Below, in pieces: positions 26,175 to 33,801 of a DNA stretch of 64,000 nucleotides; within the stretch, counting starts at the first letter, position 1; the number at the start of each line of letters is the position of its first letter. The translations under genes and the position numbers were made by a program. The DNA comes from Streptomyces viridochromogenes DSM 40736 (GTDB taxonomy: Bacteria > Actinomycetota > Actinomycetes > Streptomycetales > Streptomycetaceae), in the NCBI RefSeq assembly GCF_000158955.1, contig NZ_GG657757.1:5972692-6036691 (forward strand). The letters are read 5' to 3'. The notes below the pieces were generated by a model. It saw nothing but the letters and a program-made list of their open reading frames with translations. It was not told where the DNA came from and did not search any database.

Positions 26175-26915
26175 ATGCCGCAGATCGAGGAGGCTCAGCC
26201 GAAGTATCTCCAGATCGCGCACTACATCCGTGATCAGATTCTTCGGGGTGACCTGCGACCGGGTGATGAGGTGCCGTCCGAGCGGCAGTTGGCGGCGGAC
26301 TGGAAGGTGTCCCGGCCCACGGCTGCACGGTCGTTGGAGGCGCTGAGCCATCAAGGGCTCGTCGAGAAGCGCCAGGGATCGGGCACGTACGTGCGGAGCC
26401 TGGAGGTCAACCGGCGGGCACGTGAGTTGTACGGCCGCGCTCGGCAGACCGGGAAGATCTACACGCCTGGTGAGTACGCCGTGATCACCTCTGCCGGTTG
26501 GCTGGAGGCGCCGGATCACGTGGCTGAGGCGCTGGGTCTGGTCAAGGATCGTCGGGCGGTGCATCGGCGGCGTGTGACCAACAATCAGGACGGGCCGATC
26601 ACGCTGTCTACCTCGTGGTTCGCTCCGGATGTCGGTCAGCGTGCGCCGAAGCTTCTGGAGCCGGAGCGGATCCAAGAGGGAACGCTGCTGTACGTCGAGA
26701 ACATGACGGGACGGCAGGGCAGTTACGCGGAAGATCGCATGTGCGCGCGTGCGGCCTCGGAGGAAGAGGCCGAGGACCTTCAACTTGCGGTCGGCTCAGC
26801 CGTCCTGATCGTCCACCACGTCGTCTTCGACGTCCAGGACCGGCCGTTGGAGTTGGCTGAGGCCACCTACCCGCCGCATCGTTGGGCGTTCGAGCAGGGC
26901 TACCCCCTCACCTGA
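26175..26915 (+). CDS. GntR/HutC-family regulator (KorSA-like)
   Basis: A 246-residue regulator starting at ATG 26175 behind GGTGAGGAGGACTG. It has an N-terminal winged helix (about 8-75; YIRDQILRGDLRPGDEVPSE, SRPTAARSLEALSHQGLVEK, RQGSGTYV) and a C-terminal UTRA ligand-binding domain (about 95-240). On pSAM2-type elements a GntR protein of this kind (KorSA) holds the excision and replication genes silent. Three AGTGGC...GCCACT palindromes lie around the gene. Its replication and integration targets are now damaged, so it may be a leftover guard. Confidence 0.9.
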   Translation: MPQIEEAQPKYLQIAHYIRDQILRGDLRPGDEVPSERQLAADWKVSRPTAARSLEALSHQGLVEKRQGSGTYVRSLEVNRRARELYGRARQTGKIYTPGEYAVITSAGWLEAPDHVAEALGLVKDRRAVHRRRVTNNQDGPITLSTSWFAPDVGQRAPKLLEPERIQEGTLLYVENMTGRQGSYAEDRMCARAASEEEAEDLQLAVGSAVLIVHHVVFDVQDRPLELAEATYPPHRWAFEQGYPLT

Positions 26916-26950
26916 GGGGGGCAGTTGCGGCGAATCGCTTGCATCGATGA

Positions 26951-26966
26951 AGTGGCTAATGCCACT
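26951..26966. promoter_or_regulatory. GntR operator candidate 2
   Basis: AGTGGC-TAAT-GCCACT is a perfect palindrome with the same half-site as the divergent operator. It lies 45 bp upstream of the GTG at 27011. Confidence 0.65.
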
Positions 26967-26973
26967 ATCCAGG

Positions 26974-26991
26974 AAGTGGCTAAGGCCACTT
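26974..26991. promoter_or_regulatory. GntR operator candidate 3
   Basis: AAGTGGC-TAAG-GCCACTT is a perfect 7-bp-arm palindrome, 24 bp from candidate 2 centre to centre. The pair sits directly in front of the zinc-finger/ATPase/Rep-Int transcription unit. Confidence 0.65.
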
Positions 26992-27010
26992 CACTGGGAG
27001 GAGGCGCGGT

Positions 27011-27184
27011 GTGACGAGTCAGCGGCCGGATCAGGGCGCGCAGTTACCTTGCCTGGGTTGCCGGGGGCGTGGCTGGAAGCGTGTCGGCTCGCGTACGACC
27101 CTGGCGCTTGCCACCGCCGCCGATCGCACCCGTGCCACATCGAAGCGGCGCTGCCTCGACTGCGACGGTAGCGGCAGGAAGTGA
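27011..27184 (+). CDS. Small DnaJ-like zinc-finger protein
   Basis: A 57-residue protein starting at GTG 27011 after GGAGGCGCG. It has two CxxCxGxG-type motifs, CLGCRGRGWK and CLDCDGSGRK, which together make one zinc site as in half of a DnaJ cysteine-rich domain. Such miniature proteins are common next to rep genes on Streptomyces integrative elements. It is followed 7 bp later by the ATPase gene and lies just downstream of two GntR operators, so it is first in that operon. The role is unknown. Confidence 0.7.
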   Translation: MTSQRPDQGAQLPCLGCRGRGWKRVGSRTTLALATAADRTRATSKRRCLDCDGSGRK

Positions 27185-27191
27185 GCACCTG

Positions 27192-27632
27192 ATGGCCTAC
27201 ATGATCGACCGCTACCCGTCTGAGGAATCACCGCGTCTCGGCGCGATGACCTTGCACCCTGTCGCTGAGTCCGTACCGCGGGCTCGGCGCTGGTTCCGCA
27301 AGTTCATCGCCCCGTACAACCCGGCCTGCTCCGTCGATGACTGTGCGCTGATGATCTCGGAGCTGGTGACCAATGCCATCGCTTACGGCCGGTCGGACGA
27401 ACCCTGGCTTGTCCGGGTCGAGTGGTTCCGTGAGGGAGCCTCACTTCGGGTCGACGTGCACAACCCGGGCTTTCCGGCGAACGTGCGGCTGAGGCACCCC
27501 GACGCCAACGACTCCCACGGGCGTGGACTGCTTCTGGTTGATTCTCTGGCCGAGTCGTGGCACGCCGCACCGAGCCGCTTCGGCGGAACCGTCGTCTCCT
27601 TCGTGATGGCTGATGCCTGGCCCGGAAGGTAA
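27192..27632 (+). CDS. RsbW-like ATP-binding protein
   Basis: A 146-residue single-domain GHKL ATPase starting at ATG 27192 with GGAAGTGAG upstream. The N-box is DDCALMISELVTNAIAYGRS (about 54-73) and the G-box is DSHGRGLLLVDSLAESW (about 107-123). This is the Streptomyces family of short anti-sigma-like kinases. It probably binds or phosphorylates an anti-anti-sigma partner that is not in this window. It is translationally close to the zinc-finger gene and under the same operators. Confidence 0.85.
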   Translation: MAYMIDRYPSEESPRLGAMTLHPVAESVPRARRWFRKFIAPYNPACSVDDCALMISELVTNAIAYGRSDEPWLVRVEWFREGASLRVDVHNPGFPANVRLRHPDANDSHGRGLLLVDSLAESWHAAPSRFGGTVVSFVMADAWPGR

Positions 27633-27640
27633 GCGCTCGC

Positions 27641-27900
27641 TCCGCCTCTACTGTCTTCGCCACCCTCACCGCACCGAGCTTCGGCCCGGTCCACAACCGC
27701 CCCTCCAGCGGCTGGCCCTGCCGCTGCGGTGCCCGGCGCGACGACACAGATCCGGCCCTCGGTACGCCCTTCGACCCGGACGCATACGACTACGAAGCGG
27801 CCGTGCTCTGGAACGCCCACGCCGGAGCTCTCTGGCGGCGCCTCTCGATCTACCTGCGCCGTGAGATCGCCAAGCGCGCCGGACTCACCCAACGCGCGTT
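27641..27900 (+). pseudogene. Internal fragment of a RepSA-type replication initiator
   Basis: In one frame the sequence reads STVFATLTAPSFGPVHNRP, then PCRCGARRDDTDPALGTPFD, then AAVLWNAHAGALWRRLSIYL and REIAKRAGLTQRAF. This is the conserved core of the RepSA initiator of pSAM2-like elements, about 85 residues of a protein usually near 450. Both ends are missing. At about 27900 it passes directly into integrase sequence in another frame, so a deletion fused the two genes. Autonomous replication is lost. Confidence 0.8.
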
Positions 27901-27904
27901 TCGG

Positions 27905-29251
27905 CATCGCGCACGTGTCTCCTACCAAAGCGCCCTCGTACGGTGTCCGCTGGTCCGTCGCAGGCAATGTGTTCTCGGAGTCCTTCCGTTCCAAGGCACT
28001 TGCCGACCACTACCGCACGAAGCTCATGCGTGCGATGCCCGAGGGCGAGGAGTTCGACACGGAGTCGGGACTTCCGGCCTCGATGGAAGAGAAGAAGTCG
28101 GCCGTGTCCTGGTACGCCTTCGCTCTCCGATACCTCGCCATGAAATGGCCTCATGCCGCCCCCAACACACGGGATGGCATCAACGAAGCCCTCACCAGCG
28201 TGACGCTGGAACTCCTCGACGAGCGCGCTGGACGACCATCCGACGAGAACATCCGCAGAGCACTGCGCAACTGGGCCTTCGTGCTGCCCGGGCCCGATGA
28301 CCGAGAAGTTCCGGAGGACGTGCGGAACGTTCTCCACTGGGTGTCCAAGGCGTCCCGGCCGCTCGCCGATCTCGCTGAAGCGGCCACGGCTCGCACGGTC
28401 CTCGACTCGCTGAAGCTCAAGCTCGACGGCACGGCTGCAGCGGCGGAGACCGTGTGGCGCAAGCGTCGGACGCTCGTCAACGCCGCGAACTACGCCGTCG
28501 ATCTGGGGGAGCTGCGTGAGAACCCCATCACGGCTGTCCGCTGGCAGAAGCCAAAGGTGTCTAACCAGGTCGATCCGCGGGTTGTCGCCAACCCGGAGCA
28601 GGCACGGAACCTCCTGGCGGCTGTCTCCTACGTGGGCGGGTACCGGCGCGCCCGTGGCCGTCGCCTCGTGGGTCTGTTCGCCGCCATGTACTTCGGCGGT
28701 CTCCGGCCGGCGGAAGCGGTCGGCCTTGCCGAGACGGATCTGAACCTTCCCGAGCAAGGCTGGGGCTCGGCGCTGCTCCACCGGACCCGTCCGTCTGTCG
28801 GCAAGCAGTGGACCGACTCGGGGAGACCCATGACGACCGCGGGCTGAAGAACCGGCCGATCGAGGACGTGAGGCGGGTGCCGATCCCGCCTCACCTCGTG
28901 GCCGTGCTCCGCGAGCACTTGGCCACCTTTGGCACGGCGGACGACGGGCGGCTGTTCTTCAGCGAGAAGGGCTCGGTCGTCCCGTCCTCGACCTACTACC
29001 GCGTGTGGCAGGAAGCTCGGCTCCTCGCGCTTCCGCCGGCCGTCGCGGCCTCGCCGCTCGCGAGTCGACCGTACGACCTCCGGCACTCGGCGCTGTCGAC
29101 GTGGCTCAACGCCGGTGTCGACCCCACCGAGGTGGCCGAGCGCGCCGGCAACAGCGTGGAGGTCCTGCTTACCCGCTACGCGAAATGCCTCGACGGACGG
29201 CAGGATGTCGCCAACCGTCGCATCGAGGACCTGCTCCGCGAGTACGAGTGA
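27905..29251 (+). pseudogene. Tyrosine integrase of the element, frameshifted and 5'-truncated
   Basis: The N-terminal arm (GIAHVSPTKAPSYGVRWSVA) has probably lost its first few residues to the RepSA deletion. The catalytic domain has the first arginine in YFGGLRPAEAVGL and the later motifs SRPYDLRHSALSTWLNAG and EVLLTRYAKCLDGRQD with the nucleophile tyrosine. Between them, near 28815-28820, one G is missing from a GGGG run: WTDSG continues in the next frame as ETHDDRGLKNRPIEDVRRVP. The result is two frames (to 28847 and 28808-29251). All catalytic residues survive in the DNA, so a sequencing error at the homopolymer must be excluded. Confidence 0.8.
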
Positions 29252-29440
29252 GACAACCTGTACCCACACTGAGGCCTCGGGCATGTCGCCTGGGGGCTCC
29301 CTCGTTTCGTGCCCTACCTGCGCCGATGCTTCGTCCGGAAAGGGCGAGCTGGGTCGCGGTGCTTGCCCTGCGGTCTTGTGACCTCGTCTCGCTTGCTGCT
29401 GGCATATCTGCAACGTCAACGCGGGAGCACAGGGGGCCTT

Positions 29441-30295
29441 GTGGAACTGCACGTCACGCGCTGGAAGCGGTACGGGCATGATCGTCTGTACGTCAACCTG
29501 CCTGATGGCACCGCGGTCGGTTGGGCGGACATCACGACGGGGGATATCACGGTTTTGCGGGCCGAGTGTCGTGACGACGTGATCGCCGTGCTCACGAAGC
29601 ACTTACAGAACCTCACCGAGCCTGTCCCGCCAGACAGGGCGCCGGAGGTTCAGGCGCGTCCGATGCTGCCGCCTCTGACGCCGGCCGACGACCTGGCCGT
29701 CAACCCTCCCGGGCAGGCGTTGCGTGATCTGCTCGCCGAATCCGGCCCGGGGCTGATGGAGCGAGTCGTTTCACGGCTTCTTCGGCGGCCCTCGGAATGG
29801 GACTCCTGGCGAAAGGGATTGGCGGGGGAGCGGCGAGTGGGAGCCGAGTTGAACCGCTTGGGGCGCCACGGCTGGCGGGTCCTGCACTCCGTTCCCTTGG
29901 CCAACAAGGTGGATATCGATCACTTACTGATCGGGCCTGGTGGAGTGTTCAGCATCAATACGAAGCACCACCACAAGCGGGCCGTATGGGTCGGGGACGA
30001 TTCCGTGAAAGTCGATCACGGGAAACCCGCACCCTACGCACGCAAGAGCCGGGCGGAGGCCAAGCGGGTCGCCCGAGTGCTTGAGCGCTATTGCGACTTC
30101 TCGGTGCCGGTGGAGCCGGTGCTCGTCTTCGTGGGTGTCACCGAGCTGAAGGTGGTCGCTACGCAGCTTGATGTCCGGGTGTACCAGGAGCGCCAGGTAT
30201 CGGCACTCGCTCCCCTCTCAGGCGTTCTCACGGCCGACCAGGTGGAGCAGGTGTACGGCGTCGCTCGCCATCGCCAGGCTTGGAGTCTGGCCTGA
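29441..30295 (+). CDS. NERD (nuclease-related) domain protein
   Basis: A 284-residue protein starting at GTG 29441 behind AGGGGG. Residues about 130-240 are a NERD domain: GLAGERRVGAELNRLGRHGW, then KVDIDHLLIGPGGVFSINTK. The E...D...xTK pattern fits the PD-(D/E)xK-related core, with Q/ExK replaced by NTK. The N-terminal 90 residues are a separate, unidentified domain (TRWKRYGHDRLYVNLPDG). It lies between the integrase and the right attachment scar, a usual cargo slot. A role in DNA processing or defence is possible but not shown. Confidence 0.8.
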   Translation: MELHVTRWKRYGHDRLYVNLPDGTAVGWADITTGDITVLRAECRDDVIAVLTKHLQNLTEPVPPDRAPEVQARPMLPPLTPADDLAVNPPGQALRDLLAESGPGLMERVVSRLLRRPSEWDSWRKGLAGERRVGAELNRLGRHGWRVLHSVPLANKVDIDHLLIGPGGVFSINTKHHHKRAVWVGDDSVKVDHGKPAPYARKSRAEAKRVARVLERYCDFSVPVEPVLVFVGVTELKVVATQLDVRVYQERQVSALAPLSGVLTADQVEQVYGVARHRQAWSLA

Positions 30296-30444
30296 GTCAG
30301 TGCGTCTCAGCGAGCTGCCGACCATCCCTGCGGGGCCTGTGGGTGGTTTCCAGGGTGTGACCGTCGTCGGGGCGGGGTGCCCTGTCAGTGCCGTCTCTTA
30401 CGCTCCGCTTTTGAACAAGCAGTTCGAGTGGAGAGGGGACGCGG

Positions 30445-30867
30445 ATGGGTGGCAACGCATGGACGCACACGGGCCCGTATCAGCGTGATCTGGCGGCCGC
30501 GTTCCGGCAGGAGCAGGAAGACGAGCTGGCGCGGGACAACCACGGCTTCGAGGGGCGGTCCGTCGAGGAACTGTGGCGCGCCCCGGAGTGGCATGAGTAC
30601 ATCTTCACCGGCGGCACGGGCTCCGTGTTGGACTTCCCTCTCATGATCGAGGCCGAGGACACCGATGACGGTCCGTTCATGCGGCCGCTGACCGATGACG
30701 AGGTGCGAGCGTGGGCTCCTCACGGCCGGCCTACCTACGAGGAGTGGGACGCCGCGCTCGACTCCGAGCAGTTGGACTTCCCACGCCGCGCCCGGGGGAA
30801 CTGCACAGTGCTCTACCGCGACGGTAGGCCCGCGCAGATCGCCTACTGGGGGGTCACCGCCGACTAG
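30445..30867 (+). CDS. Hypothetical protein, last gene before the attachment site
   Basis: A 140-residue acidic protein starting at ATG 30445 behind GGAGAGGGGACGCGG. No family is recognised. It is soluble and rich in D, E and W, with a C-terminus NCTVLYRDGRPAQIAYWGVT. A copy of just this C-terminal end, NCxVLYRDGQTTEIGYCG-like, is found at 31599-31663, next to the intact tRNA. The gene is therefore a standard right-end gene of this integrative element family. Confidence 0.6.
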   Translation: MGGNAWTHTGPYQRDLAAAFRQEQEDELARDNHGFEGRSVEELWRAPEWHEYIFTGGTGSVLDFPLMIEAEDTDDGPFMRPLTDDEVRAWAPHGRPTYEEWDAALDSEQLDFPRRARGNCTVLYRDGRPAQIAYWGVTAD

Positions 30868-31031
30868 GGGAGTCGGTACCGCCTTGCGCTGTGGCCCCAC
30901 ACCTGTCCCGGGTCCGGGGCCACATCGCTTTGCGGGGCTCACCTGGGAGAACGCTCCAAGATCCCGTCTACGCCTCGTCCACAGACCCCGACATACGGCC
31001 GCTCCGGGCGGCACACGCCTGCACACACGCG

Positions 31032-31070
31032 AAGACCCCGGCCTCACGTTTCCGCTGGTGACGGGGTCTT
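31032..31070. terminator. Terminator hairpin, copy B
   Basis: AAGACCCC (31032-31039) pairs with GGGGTCTT (31063-31070), with inner CCTCAC/GTGA pairing partly conserved. Same hairpin as at 7758 and 31810. Confidence 0.65.
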
Positions 31071-31086
31071 TGGGCACCTCATGCTG

Positions 31087-31119
31087 GGTGCCCCGGCAGG
31101 ATTCGAACCTGCACACGGC
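31087..31119 (-). repeat. Degenerate tRNA-Arg(CCG) 3' fragment; internal attachment scar (copy B)
   Basis: Matches the 3' end of the tRNA over the acceptor and T arm, but has one C missing from the acceptor run and a two-base deletion after the T arm. It therefore cannot form a tRNA. It marks the junction between two successive insertions. Confidence 0.75.
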
Positions 31120-31598
31120 CGCACTGGCCCATACGGTGCCGGCGGAGCGTCGGTGGATCGAGCTCTCCGACGGTCGCGTCACCGTCTACGGCGTGTGTCC
31201 GCCAGATCCCTTTCAACGGTGCCGTATCGAGCACCGGCCGGCCTGCTCGGCACAACGGCTACCGGATATGGGCTGACCTGGGTAATCGCTCGGCCGCGAC
31301 CGGCTCCCCGTCGACCCGCGGACGAGCCGGATGCCGCAGTCGCAGGTGATCGCGAGAGGTTTCCTTCGAAACCTACGCAAAGGGTATTGACTTATGGCGC
31401 CTGGTGTACATCGTGGTTAGTAGGCCATAACACCGAAAGAGTTGCAAAGTCGATGAGGACGTCTAGCCGGCTAGTGACTTGGACAGGATGTGGTTCAGGC
31501 CCCCAGCAAGCCGGCGCGATACCGAGGCAACAGTGACGACTGAAGCTTCAGGACACGAGCAGTACTACTGGGGACTGTTTTTTGCCCTCAAGGCGGGC

Positions 31599-31909
31599 AC
31601 TGCACTGTGCTCTACCGCGACGGTCAGACGACCGAGATCGGCTACTGCGGTGCACCGCCGATGAACCGCCCCTCAGGCCCCTGGACTTGTCCGGGGGTCT
31701 TGCCGTCTGCCGGAGCTGACCTGGGCAGACGTCTCAAGATCCCGTCCACGCCTCGTCCACAGCCCCCGACATGCGGCCGCTCCGGGCCGCACACGCCTGC
31801 ACACACGCGAAGACCCCGTCTCAGCAAAAGCGCTGATGGCGGGGTCTTTGGGCACCTCATGCAAGGTGCCCCCGGCAGGATTCGAACCTGCGCACACGGC
31901 TCCGGAGGC
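31599..31909. repeat. Right-end repeat of the element, copy 2
   Basis: An imperfect direct repeat of 30800-31119. It includes the truncated LYRDGQTTEIGYCG coding remnant, the CAAGATCCCGTCCACGCCTC spacer, the hairpin and the 3' half of the functional tRNA. Confidence 0.75.
31810..31848 (-). terminator. Terminator of tRNA-Arg(CCG), copy C
   Basis: AAGACCCC (31810-31817) pairs with GGGGTCTT (31841-31848), and TCAGC / GCTGA extends the stem. It lies 18 bp after the tRNA 3' end on the minus strand and is element-derived, replacing the ancestral terminator now at 7758. Confidence 0.7.
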
Positions 31910-31938
31910 CGTTGCTCTATCCCCTGAGCTACGGGGGC
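31867..31938 (-). tRNA. tRNA-Arg, anticodon CCG
   Basis: The 72-base cloverleaf is complete: acceptor GCCCCCG / CGGGGGC with discriminator A, D arm GCTC...GAGC, anticodon stem ACGGC-CTCCGGA-GCCGT giving anticodon CCG, and T arm GCAGG-TTCGAAT-CCTGC. CC of the terminal CCA follows. The 3' half was supplied by the integrated element and matches scar A almost exactly. It remains functional and is the integration target of the island. Confidence 0.95.
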
Positions 31939-32101
31939 GTGTCGGTCGCGTTGCTCGCGGCGACGGGTAGAACACTACCAGCTCCCTCGGGGTGGTCATG
32001 AACGGGTTTCCGCTGTCGAGGGCGGGTGTGTGGGGCGCCCGTGCGGGGTGGAAGTGGGGAAAACCCGGACGCGGTGGCCGGGGCCGACCTACTCTCGAGT
32101 T

Positions 32102-32563
32102 GTGCCAGGCGCGTCGGGCCGGGTGCTTGTTGTGGACGACAACAAGGTCATCCGGCAGCTGATCAGGGTCAACCTCGAGCTGGAGGGGCTGGAGGTCGTG
32201 ACCGCGGCCGATGGTGCCGAGTGTCTTGATGTCGTCCATCAGGTGCGGCCCGATGTCGTGACCCTCGATGTGGTGATGCCTCGGCTGGACGGGCTCCGGA
32301 CCGCCGCGCGCCTGCGGGCCGACCCGCGTACCCGTGACGTGCCCCTCGCCATCGTCAGCGCGTGCAGCCAGCACGAGGTCGAGTCCGGGCTCGAAGTGGG
32401 CATCGACGCTTTCCTTCCCAAGCCGTTCGAGCCGGGCGAACTCGTCGGGATGGTCAGGGAGTTGATCGAGCGCGAGCGGCGTGGGGGGCGACAGGGCGGT
32501 GGTTCCGGCGCCGACGGTGACGGTGCCCAGGTGGCGACAGCCGATCAGCCGGCCGTGCCGTAG
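32102..32563 (+). CDS. Single-domain-type response regulator
   Basis: A 153-residue CheY-like protein starting at GTG 32102 (VPGASGRVLVVDDNKVIRQL). The receiver domain spans about 6-125: acidic pair VVDD, phospho-acceptor in DVVTLDVVMPRLDGL (about 57), conserved threonine/serine replaced by S in AIVSACSQHE, and lysine in FLPKPFEPGEL. A short tail rich in G, R and Q follows, with no DNA-binding domain. It must act on a partner protein or be a phosphate sink. No kinase is adjacent. Confidence 0.88.
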   Translation: MPGASGRVLVVDDNKVIRQLIRVNLELEGLEVVTAADGAECLDVVHQVRPDVVTLDVVMPRLDGLRTAARLRADPRTRDVPLAIVSACSQHEVESGLEVGIDAFLPKPFEPGELVGMVRELIERERRGGRQGGGSGADGDGAQVATADQPAVP

Positions 32564-32705
32564 TCGTGCCGTAGATCTGCGGACGTAGACCTGCCGTAGC
32601 CCACCGGTAGCCGCGCGGCCTCCGGCGCGACGTCGCGTCCACATCCCGGACCCTCGCCCAAACCGGCTCGCATACCCACCCCCCTCCTCCCATACGCTTG
32701 TCCCC

Positions 32706-33779
32706 GTGACCCCCGCCGAGCTCTCCCGCGCCGTGCTGCACGCCGTGCGTCGCGCTGTCGACGCGGGTGAGCTCAGCGTGACCGTGCCGGAGCGGGCCGT
32801 GGTCACTCCGCCGGGGCCCGGGGGCTGTGGCGACTACGCCACCAACATCGCGCTCCAGCTGGCCGGTGCGGCAGGGCAGCAGCCGCGGCGCGTGGCGGAG
32901 ATCCTGCGGGCGCGGCTCCTCGACGAGTGCCGCTTCACCGACGTGGTCGTCACCGGGCCCGGGTTCCTCAACGTCAGTCTGCGGAGCACCGCCTCCGCCG
33001 GTCTCGTCGCGGAGATCCTGCGGCGTGGGCGGCGGTACGGCCACGTGACGACCGGGTTCAGCGGGACCGCCGTCCGGCTCCGGTGTCCGGCGGAGGTGCG
33101 TGCCGTCGTGGTCGCCGACGCCGTGGCCCGTGTGCTGCGCAGCCAGGGAGACTCCGTCCGCGTCACCTGCGACGGCCGTCCCGCCCCGGAATGGGAGACC
33201 CGCCTCGGGACCAGCATCGACTCCCGGGGCCCCTACCCCCTCCCCGACATCGACTACCCCCTCCCCGACATCGACGTCACCGTCCACCCCGTCCCGGCCC
33301 CCGCCGACCCCGTCCCCCTGGGCCGTGACGCCGCCCGCTGGGCCCTGCTCCACCCCGCCGCCCACGACCGGCCCCGTATCACCGGCGATCATCTGGTCCA
33401 GCGGGAGACCAACCCCCTCTTCCGCGTCCGTTACGCCCACGCCCGCACCCGGGCCCTCCTGCGCAACGCCGCCGACCTGGGCTTCGCACCCGAGCCCGGC
33501 CCCGTGCACGCGAGTGACACGGCACCGCTGCTCGCCGCGCTCGGAGACCACCCCCGCCTCCTCGCCGCCAGCGCGACGCACCACACCCCCGACCGCCTGG
33601 CCCGGCACCTCGTCACCGTCGCCGATGCCACGCTGCCCGTGCTCCCCGCCGTGCTGCCCCTCGGCGAGGAGAAACCCTCGGCCGCCCACCGTGCCCGGCT
33701 CGCCCTCGCCGAAGCCGCCGGGACGGTGCTGGCCGGTGGCCTGTCCCTGCTCGGCATCGACGCACCTGAACACCTCTGA
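32706..33779 (+). CDS. nrtL: ArgS-related anticodon-binding protein NrtL
   Basis: A 357-residue protein that resembles the outer domains of arginyl-tRNA synthetase without the catalytic HIGH/KMSKS core. N-terminal about 1-95 is the Arg-tRNA-synthetase additional domain (GGCGDYATNIALQLAGAAGQ, TGPGFLNVSL), and the C-terminal about 215-357 is the DALR anticodon-binding domain (NPLFRVRYAHARTRALLRNA). Actinobacterial annotation calls this NrtL. It lies 22 bp before lysA, so they are likely co-transcribed. In-frame tandem copies of YPLPDID come from a 21-bp duplication. Function is not established; tRNA-Arg binding is plausible. Confidence 0.85.
   Translation: MTPAELSRAVLHAVRRAVDAGELSVTVPERAVVTPPGPGGCGDYATNIALQLAGAAGQQPRRVAEILRARLLDECRFTDVVVTGPGFLNVSLRSTASAGLVAEILRRGRRYGHVTTGFSGTAVRLRCPAEVRAVVVADAVARVLRSQGDSVRVTCDGRPAPEWETRLGTSIDSRGPYPLPDIDYPLPDIDVTVHPVPAPADPVPLGRDAARWALLHPAAHDRPRITGDHLVQRETNPLFRVRYAHARTRALLRNAADLGFAPEPGPVHASDTAPLLAALGDHPRLLAASATHHTPDRLARHLVTVADATLPVLPAVLPLGEEKPSAAHRARLALAEAAGTVLAGGLSLLGIDAPEHL
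33234..33275 (+). repeat. 21-bp tandem duplication inside nrtL
   Basis: Two exact copies of a 21-bp unit (TACCCCCTCCCCGACATCGA plus C) lie head to tail and encode YPLPDID twice. It is in frame and sits in a loop between domains, so it is probably harmless. Confidence 0.9.
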
Positions 33780-33801
33780 GAGCCAAGAAGAGACGTACGA
33801 C

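Larger units (their letters stand above)
7812..31119. mobile_element. Island in tRNA-Arg(CCG): decayed pSAM2-like integrative element with defence cargo
   Basis: Bounded by tRNA 3' fragments A (left) and B (right). The right half holds AICE-type genes (GntR, DUF1152, zinc-finger protein, ATPase, RepSA fragment, tyrosine integrase). The left half holds restriction and defence genes. Lower and uneven third-position GC than the flanks, IS remnants and a frameshifted integrase show that it was acquired and is now fixed. Integration and cargo acquisition may have happened in several steps. Confidence 0.75.
30800..31119. repeat. Right-end repeat of the element, copy 1
   Basis: Covers the 3' end of the preceding gene, a 100-bp conserved spacer (for example CAAGATCCCGTCTACGCCTC), the terminator hairpin and tRNA scar B. 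It is an imperfect direct repeat of 31599-31909 and shows that two related elements integrated in tandem. Confidence 0.75.
31120..31909. mobile_element. Remnant of a second tandem integrative element
   Basis: This 0.8-kb interval lies between tRNA scar B and the intact tRNA. It has no complete gene. It contains a duplicated 3' end of the 30445-type gene (31599-31663) and the same right-end spacer and terminator as copy 1. The central 31130-31590 is relatively AT-rich for this genome and has nothing I can name. It is best read as a tandem element that lost almost all its content. Confidence 0.6.
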
